Of a stretch of 64,000 nt of DNA, positions 34,345 to 46,225 are shown piece by piece. The notes beneath the pieces were generated by a model that made no database searches, was not told where the DNA came from, and saw nothing but the letters and a program-made list of their open reading frames with translations. Within the stretch, counting starts at the first letter, position 1; every line of letters starts with the position of its first letter. Made by a program: the position numbers and the translations under genes. Source of the DNA: Brachynemurus nebulosus (Eukaryota; Arthropoda; Insecta; Neuroptera; Myrmeleontidae); the NCBI GenBank assembly GCA_035578155.1, contig JAPWDM010000008.1:28318280-28382279 (forward strand), given 5' to 3'.

Positions 34345-34480
34345 CTATTTTCTAGTGATCCCTTCATTTAATTTTGATTGAAATGAAAACAACAACTTCA
34401 AAAATCTATCATTCGCTTCGAATTTTATCATTATCTTCCATTATTTAAGATTTTTTAAGCCACTGAAAAATTGGATTATG
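34345..34480 (+). repeat. ~140-bp direct repeat partner of 32600-32745
   Basis: TTTTCTAGTGATCC, TTTTGATTGAAATGAAAACA, CTATCATTCGC and TATCATTATCTTCCATTATT align with the copy left of the hammerhead element. Divergence is substantial. Confidence 0.5.
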
Positions 34481-35436
34481 GGAATATACGAAGATTATAC
34501 GGTACTATGCAATTGCATTATGTATTTTTCTATACTTATATTGTAAAGTAAAATAAAATTTTCATATAACAATCATTTCAAACAAAATATATTTTTTGAA
34601 TAGAGCAGAGATAGATTTATAAAGTTGCACGTTTGTGAGAAAGCACAATAACAATTAAAAACTCTATAACAATATCAATTAAAGTAATGTATGTACGAAC
34701 GGCTAAGTATGCATGTATCATGTATGTACTGATAGCTTCAACACTGTACGCTGCTATTTCATTAAAATACAAAATAAGCCTTATATTTACATTGATAACA
34801 CACACACACACATATTTTGATGGTAACATTAAAAATATTAATTAATTTGATGGTTAATAAATTAACAATGTTATTTAATTTTATGTATTTGTAAACATTG
34901 TGTTAAAATAAAATTGTTATTTCATAATGTAATTACAAAACATGACATACCTACCTACCTACGCAGTGTTAAAAGAAAATGTCGATCATTTAAGAACATC
35001 GACAAGGCTCAAATCGATAAGTGTCCCTATAAAGGTGTATTGGAAAATAAATTGTTTTTTTGCAAGGCCTATTTTATGCCACTAGTTATATAATGAAAAG
35101 CGAAAAGCACTAGTGCCATAAAGAAACAAATTCCTTTTGAGTTTAACCTATCAGGTGCCTTTTTCTACGGTTGGCTCTCGGGCTATTTTATTAATATTTA
35201 TTCCAACTTTTCCTCCTTTGTTCTTTAAATATTAATAATTTTTATGGAAGAAACTTTTAAGAAATTTCCAAGTTTAATTTCAAATATTATCGAGTGCTTG
35301 TGAGACACTACTACGTATGACAAACTTTTGTTTGCATTTCAACACACGCAGTATTGATATGTTCACTAATCGTTCAGCAAAACTGAAACTTTAAGCACTC
35401 GATTTCTTTGGTATAGTATGACCAAAAACCACATGT
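34481..35436. other. No supported feature
   Basis: AT-rich; the minus frame at 34617-34829 contains a (CACA)n-encoded Val-Cys run and is not a gene. Confidence 0.35.
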
Positions 35437-35624
35437 AAATTAAAAATCACAAAGTGATTGAAAAAATTATCCGGATCGGCCGGGAATCGAACCCAGGATC
35501 TTCTGGTAACTAGCCAGACGTGCTAACCTCTACACCAACGATCCCATGCTCGGTTCGATCCTGGGTTCGATTCCCGGCCGATCCGGATAATAAATTTTTT
35601 CAATCACTTTGTGATTTTTAATTT
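35437..35624. repeat. Inverted repeat carrying tRNA-like sequence (SINE-like)
   Basis: Arms of ~62 bp: AAATTAAAAATCACAAAGTG… ATTATCCGGATCGGCCGGG… on the left mirror GATCCTGGGTTCGATTCCCG… through CACTTTGTGATTTTTAATTT on the right. Each arm has a tRNA T-arm plus a ~40-bp tail. The full tRNA-like unit belongs to the left arm read on the minus strand; the right arm repeats only its 3' half. Two SINE copies joined head to head is the simplest reading. Confidence 0.8.
35473..35544 (-). tRNA. tRNA-Thr(AGU)-like cloverleaf, probably SINE-derived
   Basis: On the minus strand: acceptor GGATCGT (from 35544) pairs 6 of 7 with CCGATCC (35479-35473). The anticodon stem TCTGG/CCAGA is perfect around CTAGTTA, giving anticodon AGU (35511-35509). 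A 5-nt variable loop precedes the T arm CTGGG-TTCGATT-CCCGG. The B box GGTTCGATTCC is consensus and TGGTGTAGAGGTTAGC resembles an A box. No CCA is encoded. Because the 3' half is duplicated in an inverted repeat with a shared tail, it is more likely a mobile tRNA-derived sequence than a working tRNA gene. Confidence 0.6.
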
Positions 35625-35629
35625 AAATT

Positions 35630-36954
35630 TCCAAGTGTTTTATTAGCTTCAGATAACAAATAGTAACAACCATGGCACTTTAAAGGGAGACCCGCCAAAA
35701 AAACTTCAAAAATGGACCTTGTTTATTATTTTTTTTTATACAAATAAATATTGTTTTAAAAAACTAAATGTTCAACATTGTTTCTATATGTCTTGAGATT
35801 ACAAAAAAAAAAAAAAATCTAAAAAAAAATGAGCTGAGTATCAATGACTTTGAAGTCGACACTGTGAGATTTTTCCACCTTGATGGTTCCTCGCGTTCTG
35901 AAATCTCCAGTGAACCAAAATAAGAAAATTAAGCATTTTTTGAAAATATACATATACAGTTATAACACCAACTAGGATATAACAAAAAAAAAAAATAAAA
36001 AACCAGCGAGAAATCGAATTTTAAAATTAAATTTTCAAAAATCACCTCTTTTTCGCGACTATAAACAGCCGCCATTTTGAAAATATATTACGGAACCAAA
36101 AGATTCTACTTCCTGCCAAAATGACGGCATCGGGGAATAGTATGTACTTTGATTTATGCCGATATCTCAAATACTTTTTGAGATACATGAGGAACAATGT
36201 CAAAAAACGTACTTTCGAGAAAATAGCATCTAAAGTTTTTTTTTTTTTTTTTTTTAATTGAATAATAGAAAGTGTGTACACTTGCTGTGAACACAAAGTG
36301 TATCAGTAAAATGCCGATAACTTTTTGATTTTTCATTTGTTTAAAATGAAATTTTAGGAGAATATTTCTAATACCTTAAAGAATATAATTATGACGGAAA
36401 AAAAATCGATTTCTTTTTCTTTACCGAATCGCCTCTTAACATATAATAAATTTTTCTATTCCAGCTGGAGCAAAAACTATTTTTATGCAATTACCGTCCT
36501 TTATTACATATTGAAACTGTTTTATTAACTCTAGTAAAATTCAATAATTTTAAATTCTAAAAATTATAAATATTCTAACAAAATAAGATATGAAAATTAT
36601 CAGAATGAAGTAATCATTGTAAAGCAATGAACGATATTTACTTATATATTATGAATGTTTATTCCATAGAATTGGGAATTGTTTTGATATAATAATAAAC
36701 TAGGTTCTGCATGTACGTGTTAAATTCAAACATCAAAATGACTCACTGAGCGAAAACAATCGCTGTCGACAGTACTATGGTTATCCAAATCGCAAAGTGA
36801 GATAATGTTTTAACTTGTGGAATTCATAGTGCTTTGTGAAGAAACATAATCGTCCATAATGCGTTTTGAGCAGCTTAAAACGCTTATAAGCACCTCTGAA
36901 GATAATTTGTATTTTAAAGGTGCCGCGGGTCTAAAAGATTTGGAATAGCCCTTC
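35630..36954. other. No supported feature
   Basis: AT-rich with poly(A/T) runs (35800, 35985, 36237-36255). No gene or defined repeat. Confidence 0.35.
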
Positions 36955-36965
36955 AATATATATAT

Positions 36966-37032
<67 letters not shown>
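36955..37032. repeat. (TA)n tail of the adjacent SINE-like unit
   Basis: 78 bp of TA with one TAAATA interruption, directly following the 3' end of the tRNA-related unit on the minus strand. Confidence 0.9.
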
Positions 37033-37033
<1 letters not shown>

Positions 37034-37034
37034 C

Positions 37035-37265
37035 AATTTGTAGGTATTTTATTATGATGTGGGTGAAGGACAAGGAAATTGGTTTGAAAGCTAGGATTTG
37101 GTAGACATGCGTCTGCAGTCGTCTTTTTAGAGAATTAATTATGTCGATATTCATCTTGAGTTGTGAAAGAAAACCTTCACGAGCGTAACCGGCCTCGAGA
37201 TTCGAACCCTCGGCCAACCAGTCCGTAAGTGCTTGTGCGTAAGCACACACAGTCACTCCGCTGAC
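37035..37265 (-). mobile_element. tRNA-related SINE-like element
   Basis: On the minus strand a tRNA-like head starts near 37265 (CAGCGGAGTGACTGTGTGTG) and has a near-consensus B box GGGTTCGAATCTC (about 37208-37196). A body of about 150 bp follows, and the (TA)n tract forms the tail. The 170-codon minus frame across head, body and TA tract is incidental. Confidence 0.65.
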
Positions 37266-37337
37266 AAATAAATTTATATAAATATTTAACCGCCAATATT
37301 TTTCACTACAAAACTTAGACAACCAGGGTAGGTATTC

Positions 37338-37688
37338 TTCAAATGTGCTGTGCTATGCTATGCTACGATTAGTTCGGAAACAAACACAACGAAATATATT
37401 TTTGTAAGTTGATACGTATGCAGTATTGTGATCATGATGGTCCCTGTCAACGAAATTGATTACTAATAAAGGATAGTTAGAATTTATGATAACTATTTTT
37501 AATTTTCGGTTAATTGGTGAATTTTCTGTACAAAAATGTATACCATAAATAATAACTATAATTTATTAGTAATAAATTTCGTCGACAGAGCACAATATGA
37601 TCATAGTAATGCATACTTACCAACTTACAAAAATATATTTCTTTGTTTCCGAACTATAGCATAGCATAGTTTATCATAGCATATTTGA
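37338..37688. mobile_element. ~350-bp palindromic MITE
   Basis: Ends TTCAAATGTGCT and AGCATATTTGAA. Arms of about 150 bp contain CTATGCTATGCTA, TTCGGAAACAAA, TTTTTGTAAGTTG, TGATCATGATGG-like and ACGAAATT…ATTACTAATAAA blocks, mirrored on the right. The unpaired centre is about 37493-37545. It abuts the next element at 37687 with a 2-base overlap. Confidence 0.75.
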
Positions 37689-38012
37689 ACTGCTAACTGC
37701 AGAAAGGTAACAAATCACAATATTTAGAAAATGCGTTTTTTTGTTTTAAACTAAAGATGCTGTATAGACGGATGATTTACAACAGAAACAGAACTTGTCT
37801 ATCATCTGTTACGGCAATAGCAAGTAGTTCAATCATAAATTATTATACGTTTACTGCAGAAACGGAACAAGTCCAGGACTTGTTCCCTTTCTGCAGTAAA
37901 CAATTTAATTTTAAATAAATTTATAAGAATATTTTTTCTTTCTTTTCATGCTTAATAGTTAATAGTAGTAGAATAGTAATAGGATTTATTTCTAACACTA
38001 TCAACAGATGTC

Positions 38013-38048
<36 letters not shown>

Positions 38049-38785
38049 TATAAACATTACACACATTCAATCGACTTTTCTTAAGACAAGTATTTATTTA
38101 CTTAATTTGATTAATTAATTATTTTTATTAATTTTTTTTATATAGTTAGTATAGTTATATATCCCGATATAATAATTTAGTAACGTTGCCTGCACTGCGC
38201 ATACACACTGGTGAGCTTTAATCGAGTATTATTGAATTTATGCTTTAAATGTGTTTAAGTGACTTAGTTATTATTATCTTAAAGTCCAAAATTGACTCTG
38301 GTCTACATTTCTGCTGACAAAATAGGCTTTAACGTCCTGGCCAGTAACATTTTAACGTCCTAGCCGGTTACCGTAGCTGCAACAAGGGAAGCAGACCGAG
38401 TGTAATACCATTTTAAGAAGTTTTATGGCCCTTTTTTTAATTTCTTTTTACGAGATAGGTTATTTTAGTTGAATATTATATTTTATCATGTAAATACTAT
38501 TTTTGTATAAGAAATAAATTGTTTATTTCATAAAAAGCGTTTTCTATTAAATATAAATTTTGTTTACCGCAGAAAGGGAACAAGTCCAAAAACAAAACAT
38601 TTTTTTTTAAATAACTGCGCATAAAAAAATTAAATCTTTTACAAAAGGTTAATCAGCTAATCACTAACAATATTTAAGAAATAAAATTTCATTAGTTTGT
38701 AAGAAGGGTTCCAAGTAAAACGTTTTTTTCATCTCCTGTAAAATTTTATTTTATGGACTTGTTACCTTTCTGCAGTTAGCAGTTC
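37687..38785. mobile_element. 1.1-kb TIR element with iterated GCAGAAAGGNAACAAGTCC
   Basis: Perfect 27-bp inverted ends begin GAACTGCTAACTGCAGAAAG (37687) and close at 38785; ATTT lies outside both ends, a possible short duplication. The inner part of the end (CTGCAGAAAGGNAACAAGTCC) recurs inside: a diverged copy near 37780-37800, a perfect head-to-head pair at 37850-37900 and another at 38565-38588. Also inside are (AAT)n at 38013-38044 and a short GC-richer patch (38330-38400). No transposase is encoded. Confidence 0.8.
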
Positions 38786-38789
38786 ATTT

Positions 38790-39294
38790 GGTGAGTAGCT
38801 ACCCAGTATGCCCATAACACACTATATAGATGATTTTTTCGTTCAGTGAGCGATTTCGATGTTTAGAACGTAATGTTATGTACAATGTACAATATTGAAG
38901 AATGTACATCTCTGCTTATGTATGTGAACTTAACTAGAGCTTGTGCCATCTCAATGTTATATTAGATCAATGTATATTATGTATGGAACAACATATATGT
39001 ATAAAGACAGACCGAGGTAATTTATTTATCAAGTGGCTGTGAGCTTTCCCGCATAGCGTATCTACTTTAATCAGTTAATGTATCTAAATCACAAGCAACA
39101 TCGGTCAATAGTTGAAATCAGGTCACTCTTCTGGTGTTGTATAGATGTGCATATGAAAATACATATGTCTGTAGTTCTATATGTATGGTCATGTTGTGCA
39201 CTAGTTTTGTACAAGAACGCCATGCAACGACAAATACGAACAAATACGAAACTTGAGTGTAGCTAGTTCAGGCTCTCCAATTTCTATACATAGA
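38790..39294. other. No supported feature
   Basis: The frame at 39078-39266 (+) has no recognisable domain. Confidence 0.35.
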
Positions 39295-41935
39295 CAGTGG
39301 CGTAACGGCAATGAAGCAAGTGGAACAGCCGCTTCCGCAAGGCACACGGCAAAAAGAAGCGCAACAGGAAAAAATTAAACTCGAAAAATTCATTTTCCTA
39401 ATGTTACAATTACATTGAAGGATTCTTTGCTAAATTAAAAATTGAAGACCGTCCGGCACAAAAGCTATGAAAGTGCCAATTTTAATATTGTCCGGAAATC
39501 AATAAAAACTAAATAAAATCTGAAAAAATTTATCGAAAAGGAAAACAAAAATTTGGATTTATTCTTAACAAATTACATAAAAAAAATTACGATAATAAAT
39601 TGTAATATCATTAATTCAAAGGTTTTACTGGATTTAAAGTTTAAAAATTTAAATATGGTGGAAGTACAATCGCTATATGCATGAAATTAGACTGTTTACT
39701 TAAATGAAATGCAATTTTTATATGATTATAACTATTGAAGTAACAAACGTAGGACTTTCAGATTTTAACATGTTATTTGTGATTGATGGTACTTAAAACA
39801 TTTTTCACTAACAAACACAATTTTGTAAATTATCCCACTTACAGCCTTTCTGCCGGACAATCTTCAATTGTCAAAAATTACTAACAAGTAAAGGTCCCGA
39901 GGCCGGACCTATCGATTTCGATGAAACTTAAATATATTGTAGAACACTAAAAACTAAAGGACACGTATTTTTTTTTTATCTGCGGAAAAAACGGTCTGAA
40001 GGGGTGAAATCGCCCTCCAAAAATTGGGGTAAAAATTTAATTTTTCAAATATCTCGAAAACAGTAAGAGATAGAGCAAAAGTTTAAATTGGCGATATTGC
40101 TCTTTTTTAAAGAGCTATCTATTGATATGCAATTTGTTCATATTACATCAACAGGGGTGGTTGGGGGTTAAAACTTGGGGTTAATTTTGCAAAAAGGGGG
40201 TGAAAGATAAACAATATAAAAATTTTGTTTACAGATTTGAAATCTACGTCAAAAAATCTAATTGACCTGTTTTTTGCTCAATGCCCTAATATTAAGTCTA
40301 GGGGTAGTTAACTAGAGGGTGACTGTGTCGAGTAATCGTACAATTTGGGTATTTCAAGAAGTTCTTCTTCATGGAAAATAGCTTAAGGCAATTAGAATAA
40401 CGTAGAAATGAAATTCTCGAATTCAAAATTGAGTTTGAGCAACATTGGAGAGGGGGTGAGTCACCCTCTTAAATTACATACTAGTTTATATACACTAATT
40501 TTTGCTATTAACACACTGATAGTGGGTAAAATAATGTCACAATAAGTGGTTCTGAAGTTGGACTATCATATGTAAGGTCTTTATTAGGTTTGTTTTTTAA
40601 TGGATATTATAGTTTTCCTTATCGAAAATTATCGATACCGAAAATTACATAACCTCAGCTAAAATAACGAAACCTAATAAAAACCTCACATACGATAGTC
40701 TGACTTCAGAACCATCTATTGTGACATTATTACCCCTTGTCAGTGTGTTAATTGCAAAAATTAGTGTATATAAACTAGTATGTAATTTAAGAGGGTGACT
40801 CACCCCCTCTCCAATGTTGCTCAAACTCAATTTTGAATTCGAGAATTTCATTTCTACGTTATTCTAATTGTCTTAAGCTATTTTCCATGAAGAAGAACTT
40901 CTTGAAATACCCAAATAGTACGACTATTCGACATAGTCACCCTCTAGTTAACTACCCCTAGACTTAATATTAGGGCATTGAGCAAAAACAGGTCAATTAG
41001 ATTTTTTGACGTAGATTTCAAATCTGTAAACAAAATTTTTATATTGTTTATTTTTCACCCCCTTTTTGCAAAATTAACCCCCAACCACCCCTGTTGATGT
41101 AATATGAACAAATTGCATATCAATAGATAGCTCTTTAAAAAAGAGCAATATCGCCAATTTAAATTTTTGCTCTATCTCTTACTGTTTTCGAGATATTTGA
41201 AAAATTAAATTTTTACCCCAATTTTTGGAGGGCGATTTCACCCCTTCAAACCGTTTTTCCGCAGATAAAAAAAAATACGTGTCCCTTAGTTTTTAGTGTT
41301 CTACAACATATTTAAGTTTCATCAAAATCGATAGGTCCGGCCTCGGGACCTTTACTTGTAAGACATTACATTTTTGCGAAAATGAAGAAAGCAAACAAAA
41401 ATTAGATTTTAAAGAAAAGAAAAAAACGATCCAAACACGATTTTCTCGAAACTACATTTTTTGAACTAGTAGCAAGCACAAAATCCGAGCACTCTTCACC
41501 CAATCAAATTGAAATTTCTGCTTCTTCTTAGAAATATAATCTAGTGAGGTACACACAATTTCTGTGTATGGTTACAAATTAGAATTTTTATAAAACCCAA
41601 ATTTTGAGGGAAAATTAAAAATTTTTTCAAGTTTCCTTTATAAAAATTTGCTTATGACCCAAACACTAATTAAATCGCTTGCTTGTTTCGCTAAGCTTAG
41701 AAGCGTGAATTCTAAATAAACACCTTTGAATCACCCTTTGGTTATTTGTTTCGTCCTTACCACCTAGAAAAATTTTTGAGACTCTAAGCAAAAAGCTTGT
41801 AGTGTCTTGTTCGTTTTTTTGTGACTTGCTTTGGTTTCGATCGTAGAAGAATAATGGCAAGTGAAGGGGTGGGGGGTTAGAGAAGCTACATCGAAACTGC
41901 TCCCGGACGCAATGAATTATCCCGTTACGCCACTG
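39295..41935. mobile_element. hAT-like element hosting a large palindrome
   Basis: CAGTGGCGTAACGG at 39295 and its inverse ending 41935 are hAT-type termini with matching 14-bp ends. The flanking octamers do not match, so the two ends might belong to different insertions. No transposase domain was found. The palindrome 39884-41359 occupies the middle. Confidence 0.55.
39884..41359. mobile_element. 1.48-kb long palindrome (ACAAGTAAAGGTCCCGAGGC)
   Basis: The arms run about 730 bp each and are nearly identical, from ACAAGTAAAGGTCCCGAGGC (39884) through a stem-forming GCTCTTTTTTAAAGAGC block (40106-40122), GGGGTGGTTGGGGGTTAAAA and GAGAGGGGGTGAGTCACCC, to a short centre near 40610-40640 with TTATCGATACCG. 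The minus frame 40645-40851 is arm sequence. A half copy is at 63158-63811 and a relative with different ends at 54119-54640. Confidence 0.88.
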
Positions 41936-42896
41936 AACGTAAATAGATATAAACAAACATATGTATATATGTATAAAATACGACGGAAAGCATCGCCAAA
42001 TAGAGCTATAATATTTGTGTACCAAAATGTATATAATATTTGAGTACTTACTTACAACTGCATATGAATATGATGTATTCCTACTCAAAATTATTTAAAC
42101 AGTATTGACACAAGTAACTGTCCTGATGTTAAAATGTTTACCCGAAAAACTCAGACAACTATAACACATAATTTAAAGGGATAAGTATGAGCAAAACGGG
42201 CTAAAATTAATCTAAAATTTAACTTCGTTAAAACGTAAGTTTACTAGAAATGTAAGAAATGTAGTGTAAGTTAAAGTTAACCGTTAGTGTTAAATATTTT
42301 TAATGTTAAATTAGCCAGTTAATTAGTCAGATCAAGAACTCTATTGTCGTTAATAATTTATTATCACGTAGACTATTATGGACGGTGTATAACATCTGAC
42401 TAACTGCGACACAACGCTGTACCGCAGCAAAAATTCAAAAGAAATTGTATTACTTGTCAAAATAGTGTACTTGTTGGACGTTTCATTATTATAGGTTATG
42501 ACCGTCAACGTGTTAAAATACCGTTTATAAATAAGTGAAACAAAATTACTGTGCGAATTCCATTATATTTTATTGAATATAGAATAAAATAAAATATACT
42601 GGATTCAACAAAGTAATTTTGTTTAATTTCTTTAAAATGAATTTCCACAAAGTAAAGTTCACAACAATTAAATATTTTATAAACTCTGGAGCCATGAACG
42701 CTCAAGAAAGATCCATCCTATAAATCACTTAAACACCACTTTCAATTATCTATAACTTTTCTCGCTATAGAGGCTAGACCAATATAAGAACACTGAATCT
42801 TCTTAAGTGTATGTCGAAAAATCGCTTTGAATATTTGCTTTAAAAACTGGACTAAAAGTTCAAAACCAGTCTACATTCATGAGTAAATCAATTCCA
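41936..42896. other. No supported feature
   Basis: AT-rich; no domain in short frames (42505-42705). Confidence 0.35.
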
Positions 42897-43714
42897 GAGG
42901 AGAAAAAATCACATAAAAAAGGTTTTAAACTATTATTCTATGTCAACTAGTTCCCAAGAAAAACTAACTTATAAATGGTCGCCGTATATACCACCGTCGC
43001 AGCATCCTGAATAGCATAGGGAATTTCCATTTCTAAAAATTAGTTTTTCTTGGAAATTAGTTGACATAGAATAATAGTTTAAAGACCTTTTTATGTGATT
43101 TTTTCTCCTCTTTCCAATGATGTAAATAAAAATTTTGAATTTTGAAAAATTATTCCAAAAAACTTGTTTTTTGAGCTTGCAGACGTCGGACGTGTCTGAA
43201 AAATATTAGCGGGTAAAAAACCATTATTTTTGTTCCAGATTATTTTAGTTTACATCTTTAGGATAAATTTAAAAAAAAAAGTTACTACGGTTACTGCTAT
43301 GCCTTTGGTCAATAATCACTTTTAAAGATTTTTTGTTTATCGATTAAAAAATATCTCAAAATTTGAGTCTAACAAAGCATTATATAGAAACATGAAGTGA
43401 TAATTAACCAAATTTATTTTTCTGTAATCTCCTGACTTTTCTGAACATTTTGATGAAAAAATTATTGCTTTATGTTAAATATTACAGAAGTTATGGATTT
43501 TTTAATATAATAACGTCACCGAAAGTGATACCTAAACATCATTTTAACCCTATTTTGCTAAATTTCAAAAATTCATAACCTGAAAACTATTAGAGATAAT
43601 TTTTTTAAAATTTGTACAGATGATTAGGATAGCTAAATAAACAAACAAAAAAATTTTCAGCTAAATCTGAGGTCATGGGTGACATGACCTGGATGAAGTG
43701 GCGTGTAATGACCC
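42897..43714. mobile_element. Truncated second copy of the 3218 fold-back element
   Basis: The right arm (43020-43714) aligns along the whole inner and middle arm of 3218-4782, including AGACGTCGGACGTGTCTGAA and CCTGACTTTTCTGAACATTT, ending in GCGTGTAATGACCC. The left arm is cut at 42897 after only ~80 bp. The centre has CAGCATCCTGAATAGCATAG, the inverted core motif, so its centre is in the opposite orientation to the 4044 copy. The CAGGGTGTAAA outer ends are missing. Confidence 0.85.
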
Positions 43715-45620
43715 ATTACCCATTAAGGGACCAATATCATCAGCAACACGCTAGCCACCAATTGCAATATGGAATATATTGCCGAACCATATGAACATAT
43801 TGCCAGAAATATTTCTGAACCTCGAGAAATATTAGCCGGCCATTATTGCAGGTCGCACACTGCCGTAAAATGTTGCTCATTTACAAGTACCTTTAGACAT
43901 CCTTAGATTTTACTCCGTAGCAAAGTGTCAATTTAGATCTACTATACGCGATATCAAATTCAGCAACATTATGTGTTTCAAAAATGAATAGATATTTAAT
44001 AATAATGATAATAAGTAAAATATAAATGGAATTCACATACTGCAAAAACTTATCATCAATTTTTTTGCAATATTATATCACCCATATTTTGTATGCGGTA
44101 CCGTATAGCAACCGTGACAGGAACAAGATTTATACGATTTTGAGTAAAATAAAAAATATGTAATAAAAGTATGTATGTAGTTATAGAAGATCTAATATTT
44201 ATATCATTTATCATCGGTATTCAAAATAAGATAAACATTTAAGAGTTTTTAAACCGTTGACATAAATCTTTCCGTGTATTCGTTTCAAAGTGAATGTTTT
44301 ATTGCCAAGCGTTGTTGGTAGACTAGTTACATAGGTAGACTAGGTACGATCATATGTGGTAAAGTACAATATGTGTTCTACTTTCGTCAAAATTGTAATT
44401 ATTAACACTATAAGGCCCGAGCACTTTCATAGTAAACTTCCCCGGAAGCCAGCAATATTTAAAAAAAAAAAAAAACTTTATATAAACAAATACATAAAAT
44501 GATTCAAACACTGAATAGATTCAACACAGTTCAACAAGGGGCCAAACTACTGTTTAAATAGTAAGCATCCCGACTGTAATCAAAATTTTACGTCATCAGA
44601 CTAGGCAGAGAGGTGGAAAGTTGTATACGTATTTAGAGTTTGTGTTGGTATGTGTAGGGTTGTGGATGTTTGGCTGTGTGATACTCTTTATGTATGCAGA
44701 AAAGTGGTCCAAGGTGGGAGTGGGTACATATGCTAGAACAACAGCATGTATGTGATGTATGTACCTGCTAACAATGAACAGCCACCACTGTGGCTACGAC
44801 TGCAACAATGCAAGTGTACGCTTGAAGAGTCGATGGACGACTAACCAGTAAGCTGGTAACTGCTGGTAGCATTGTTAACACAACGCAGTGTGCGTTCGAC
44901 GAAGGACACGGACTGACTAATGCCTTAAGCTGTGACACGGCTCCAAATGACTCCGCGCCAATTACACGTTTTTAATATTAGTTGGTTTCTAGTGTTCTAT
45001 GCAGTTCAACATGTATGTGTAAAACTGTAAACATACATACGTGATACGTACATACTACATATACACTGACATTCAAATCAATTTTATTTAAAAATATAAA
45101 CTATATTTTTTATGTATTTTTTGTTTATCTTAAAATTTTTTATACATAGAAACCAAAAGAGTAGTGTGTGTTGATATGTATTTGTGTGAGTAGGAACATA
45201 TCCGTGTGATGAGTGATGATAAACATCGCACACATAATGCGTAACCAACTAATCAATTAATCATTGATCGCGGTCGGCCTCTGGGGATGTTTTGTTTGGT
45301 TTCGGATGCCGAAGCCATGGGACTGAAAGTGTTAATTTATTAAGCTTAAGAACAGAAAATTAATATTGTGTTGATTACCCAGTAGCGTCCAATAATTTGG
45401 ACGTGGAACCATAGTAGTGCAAATGGGTAATCGAACTCCTGTGCTATATGTTCCAAATTTCACAACATGAGATGATAAATGAAAGGTAGATTGGATACAG
45501 TAGGTAAAGCAAAATTTATTGCAAATTAGCTCTACCAGCGACGTCGTTCGCGCGACGCATTGTTATAAAGTCAATGAGAAGTATACAAGTGTAATAATTA
45601 TACAGAACTTGCATAGAACA
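43715..45620. other. No firm feature; locally GC-richer 44560-44990
   Basis: 44560-44990 is less AT-rich, with a 25-codon frame from ATG at 44776 ending at a CCA|GTAAGC donor-like site. This could be a first exon but has no independent support. Poly(A) at 44460. Confidence 0.25.
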
Positions 45621-45623
45621 ATA

Positions 45624-46225
45624 ATTTTTGCGTAATGCATGCACATGTTCAAAATGGTTTTTCTATTTTACCGTGGGAATGAGACATATTTCCGTAATAA
45701 AGAGTATCCTAAGTGTTGAAGCAGGTAATAGGCTATTACCACACCAAATTTCATGAAAATCCGTTCAATAGTTTTTGCGTAATGTGTGCACATGTCCAAA
45801 ATGGTTTTTCTATTTTCCCGTGGGAATGAGACATTTTCCCGGAGTAAAGAGTATCTTGGATGTTGACCCAGACAATAACTTATCACCACACCAAATTTCA
45901 TCAAAATCCGTCCAATAGTTTTTGCGTAATGTGTGCACATGCTCAGAATGGTTTTTCTATTTTCCCGTGAGAATGAGACATTTTAGCGGAATAAAAAGTA
46001 TCCTAGATGTTGACCCAGGTATTACCATATCATCACACCAAATTTCATTAAAATCCATCCAATAGTTTTTGCGTGATGCGTGAACAGACAGACAGACAAA
46101 AATTTTAAAAATCTCTGTTTTGATATCTACATCGATAATTATTTACAATATCAGTAAAATTTTGAAGAAATATTCCTTGTACAGAAATGGTCTCGTTACA
46201 GTTTTATTATATGTATATATAGATT
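45624..46225 (+). repeat. ~147-bp tandem triplicate with GACAGACAGAC tail
   Basis: TTTTTGCGTAATG starts units at 45624, 45772, 45918 and the terminal partial at 46065 (spacings 148, 146, 147). Each unit contains CACATG…ATGGTTTTTCTATTTT, CCGTGGGAATGAGACATTT, AGTATCCTAGATGTTGA and CACCAAATTTCATGAAAATC. After the last unit come GACAGACAGACAAAAATTTT and a TTATATGTATATATAGATT end, the style of RTE/SINE 3' tails in arthropods. The minus frame 45668-45940 is repeat-encoded. Confidence 0.85.

Noticed and set aside
35473..35544. Functional nuclear tRNA-Thr gene
   Set aside because: The cloverleaf is good, but it sits in an inverted repeat with a shared tail and duplicated 3' half, so a SINE-like origin is preferred.
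44776..44853. Short ATG frame ending at a GTAAGC donor-like site
   Set aside because: 25 codons with one splice-like site is expected by chance at this window size.
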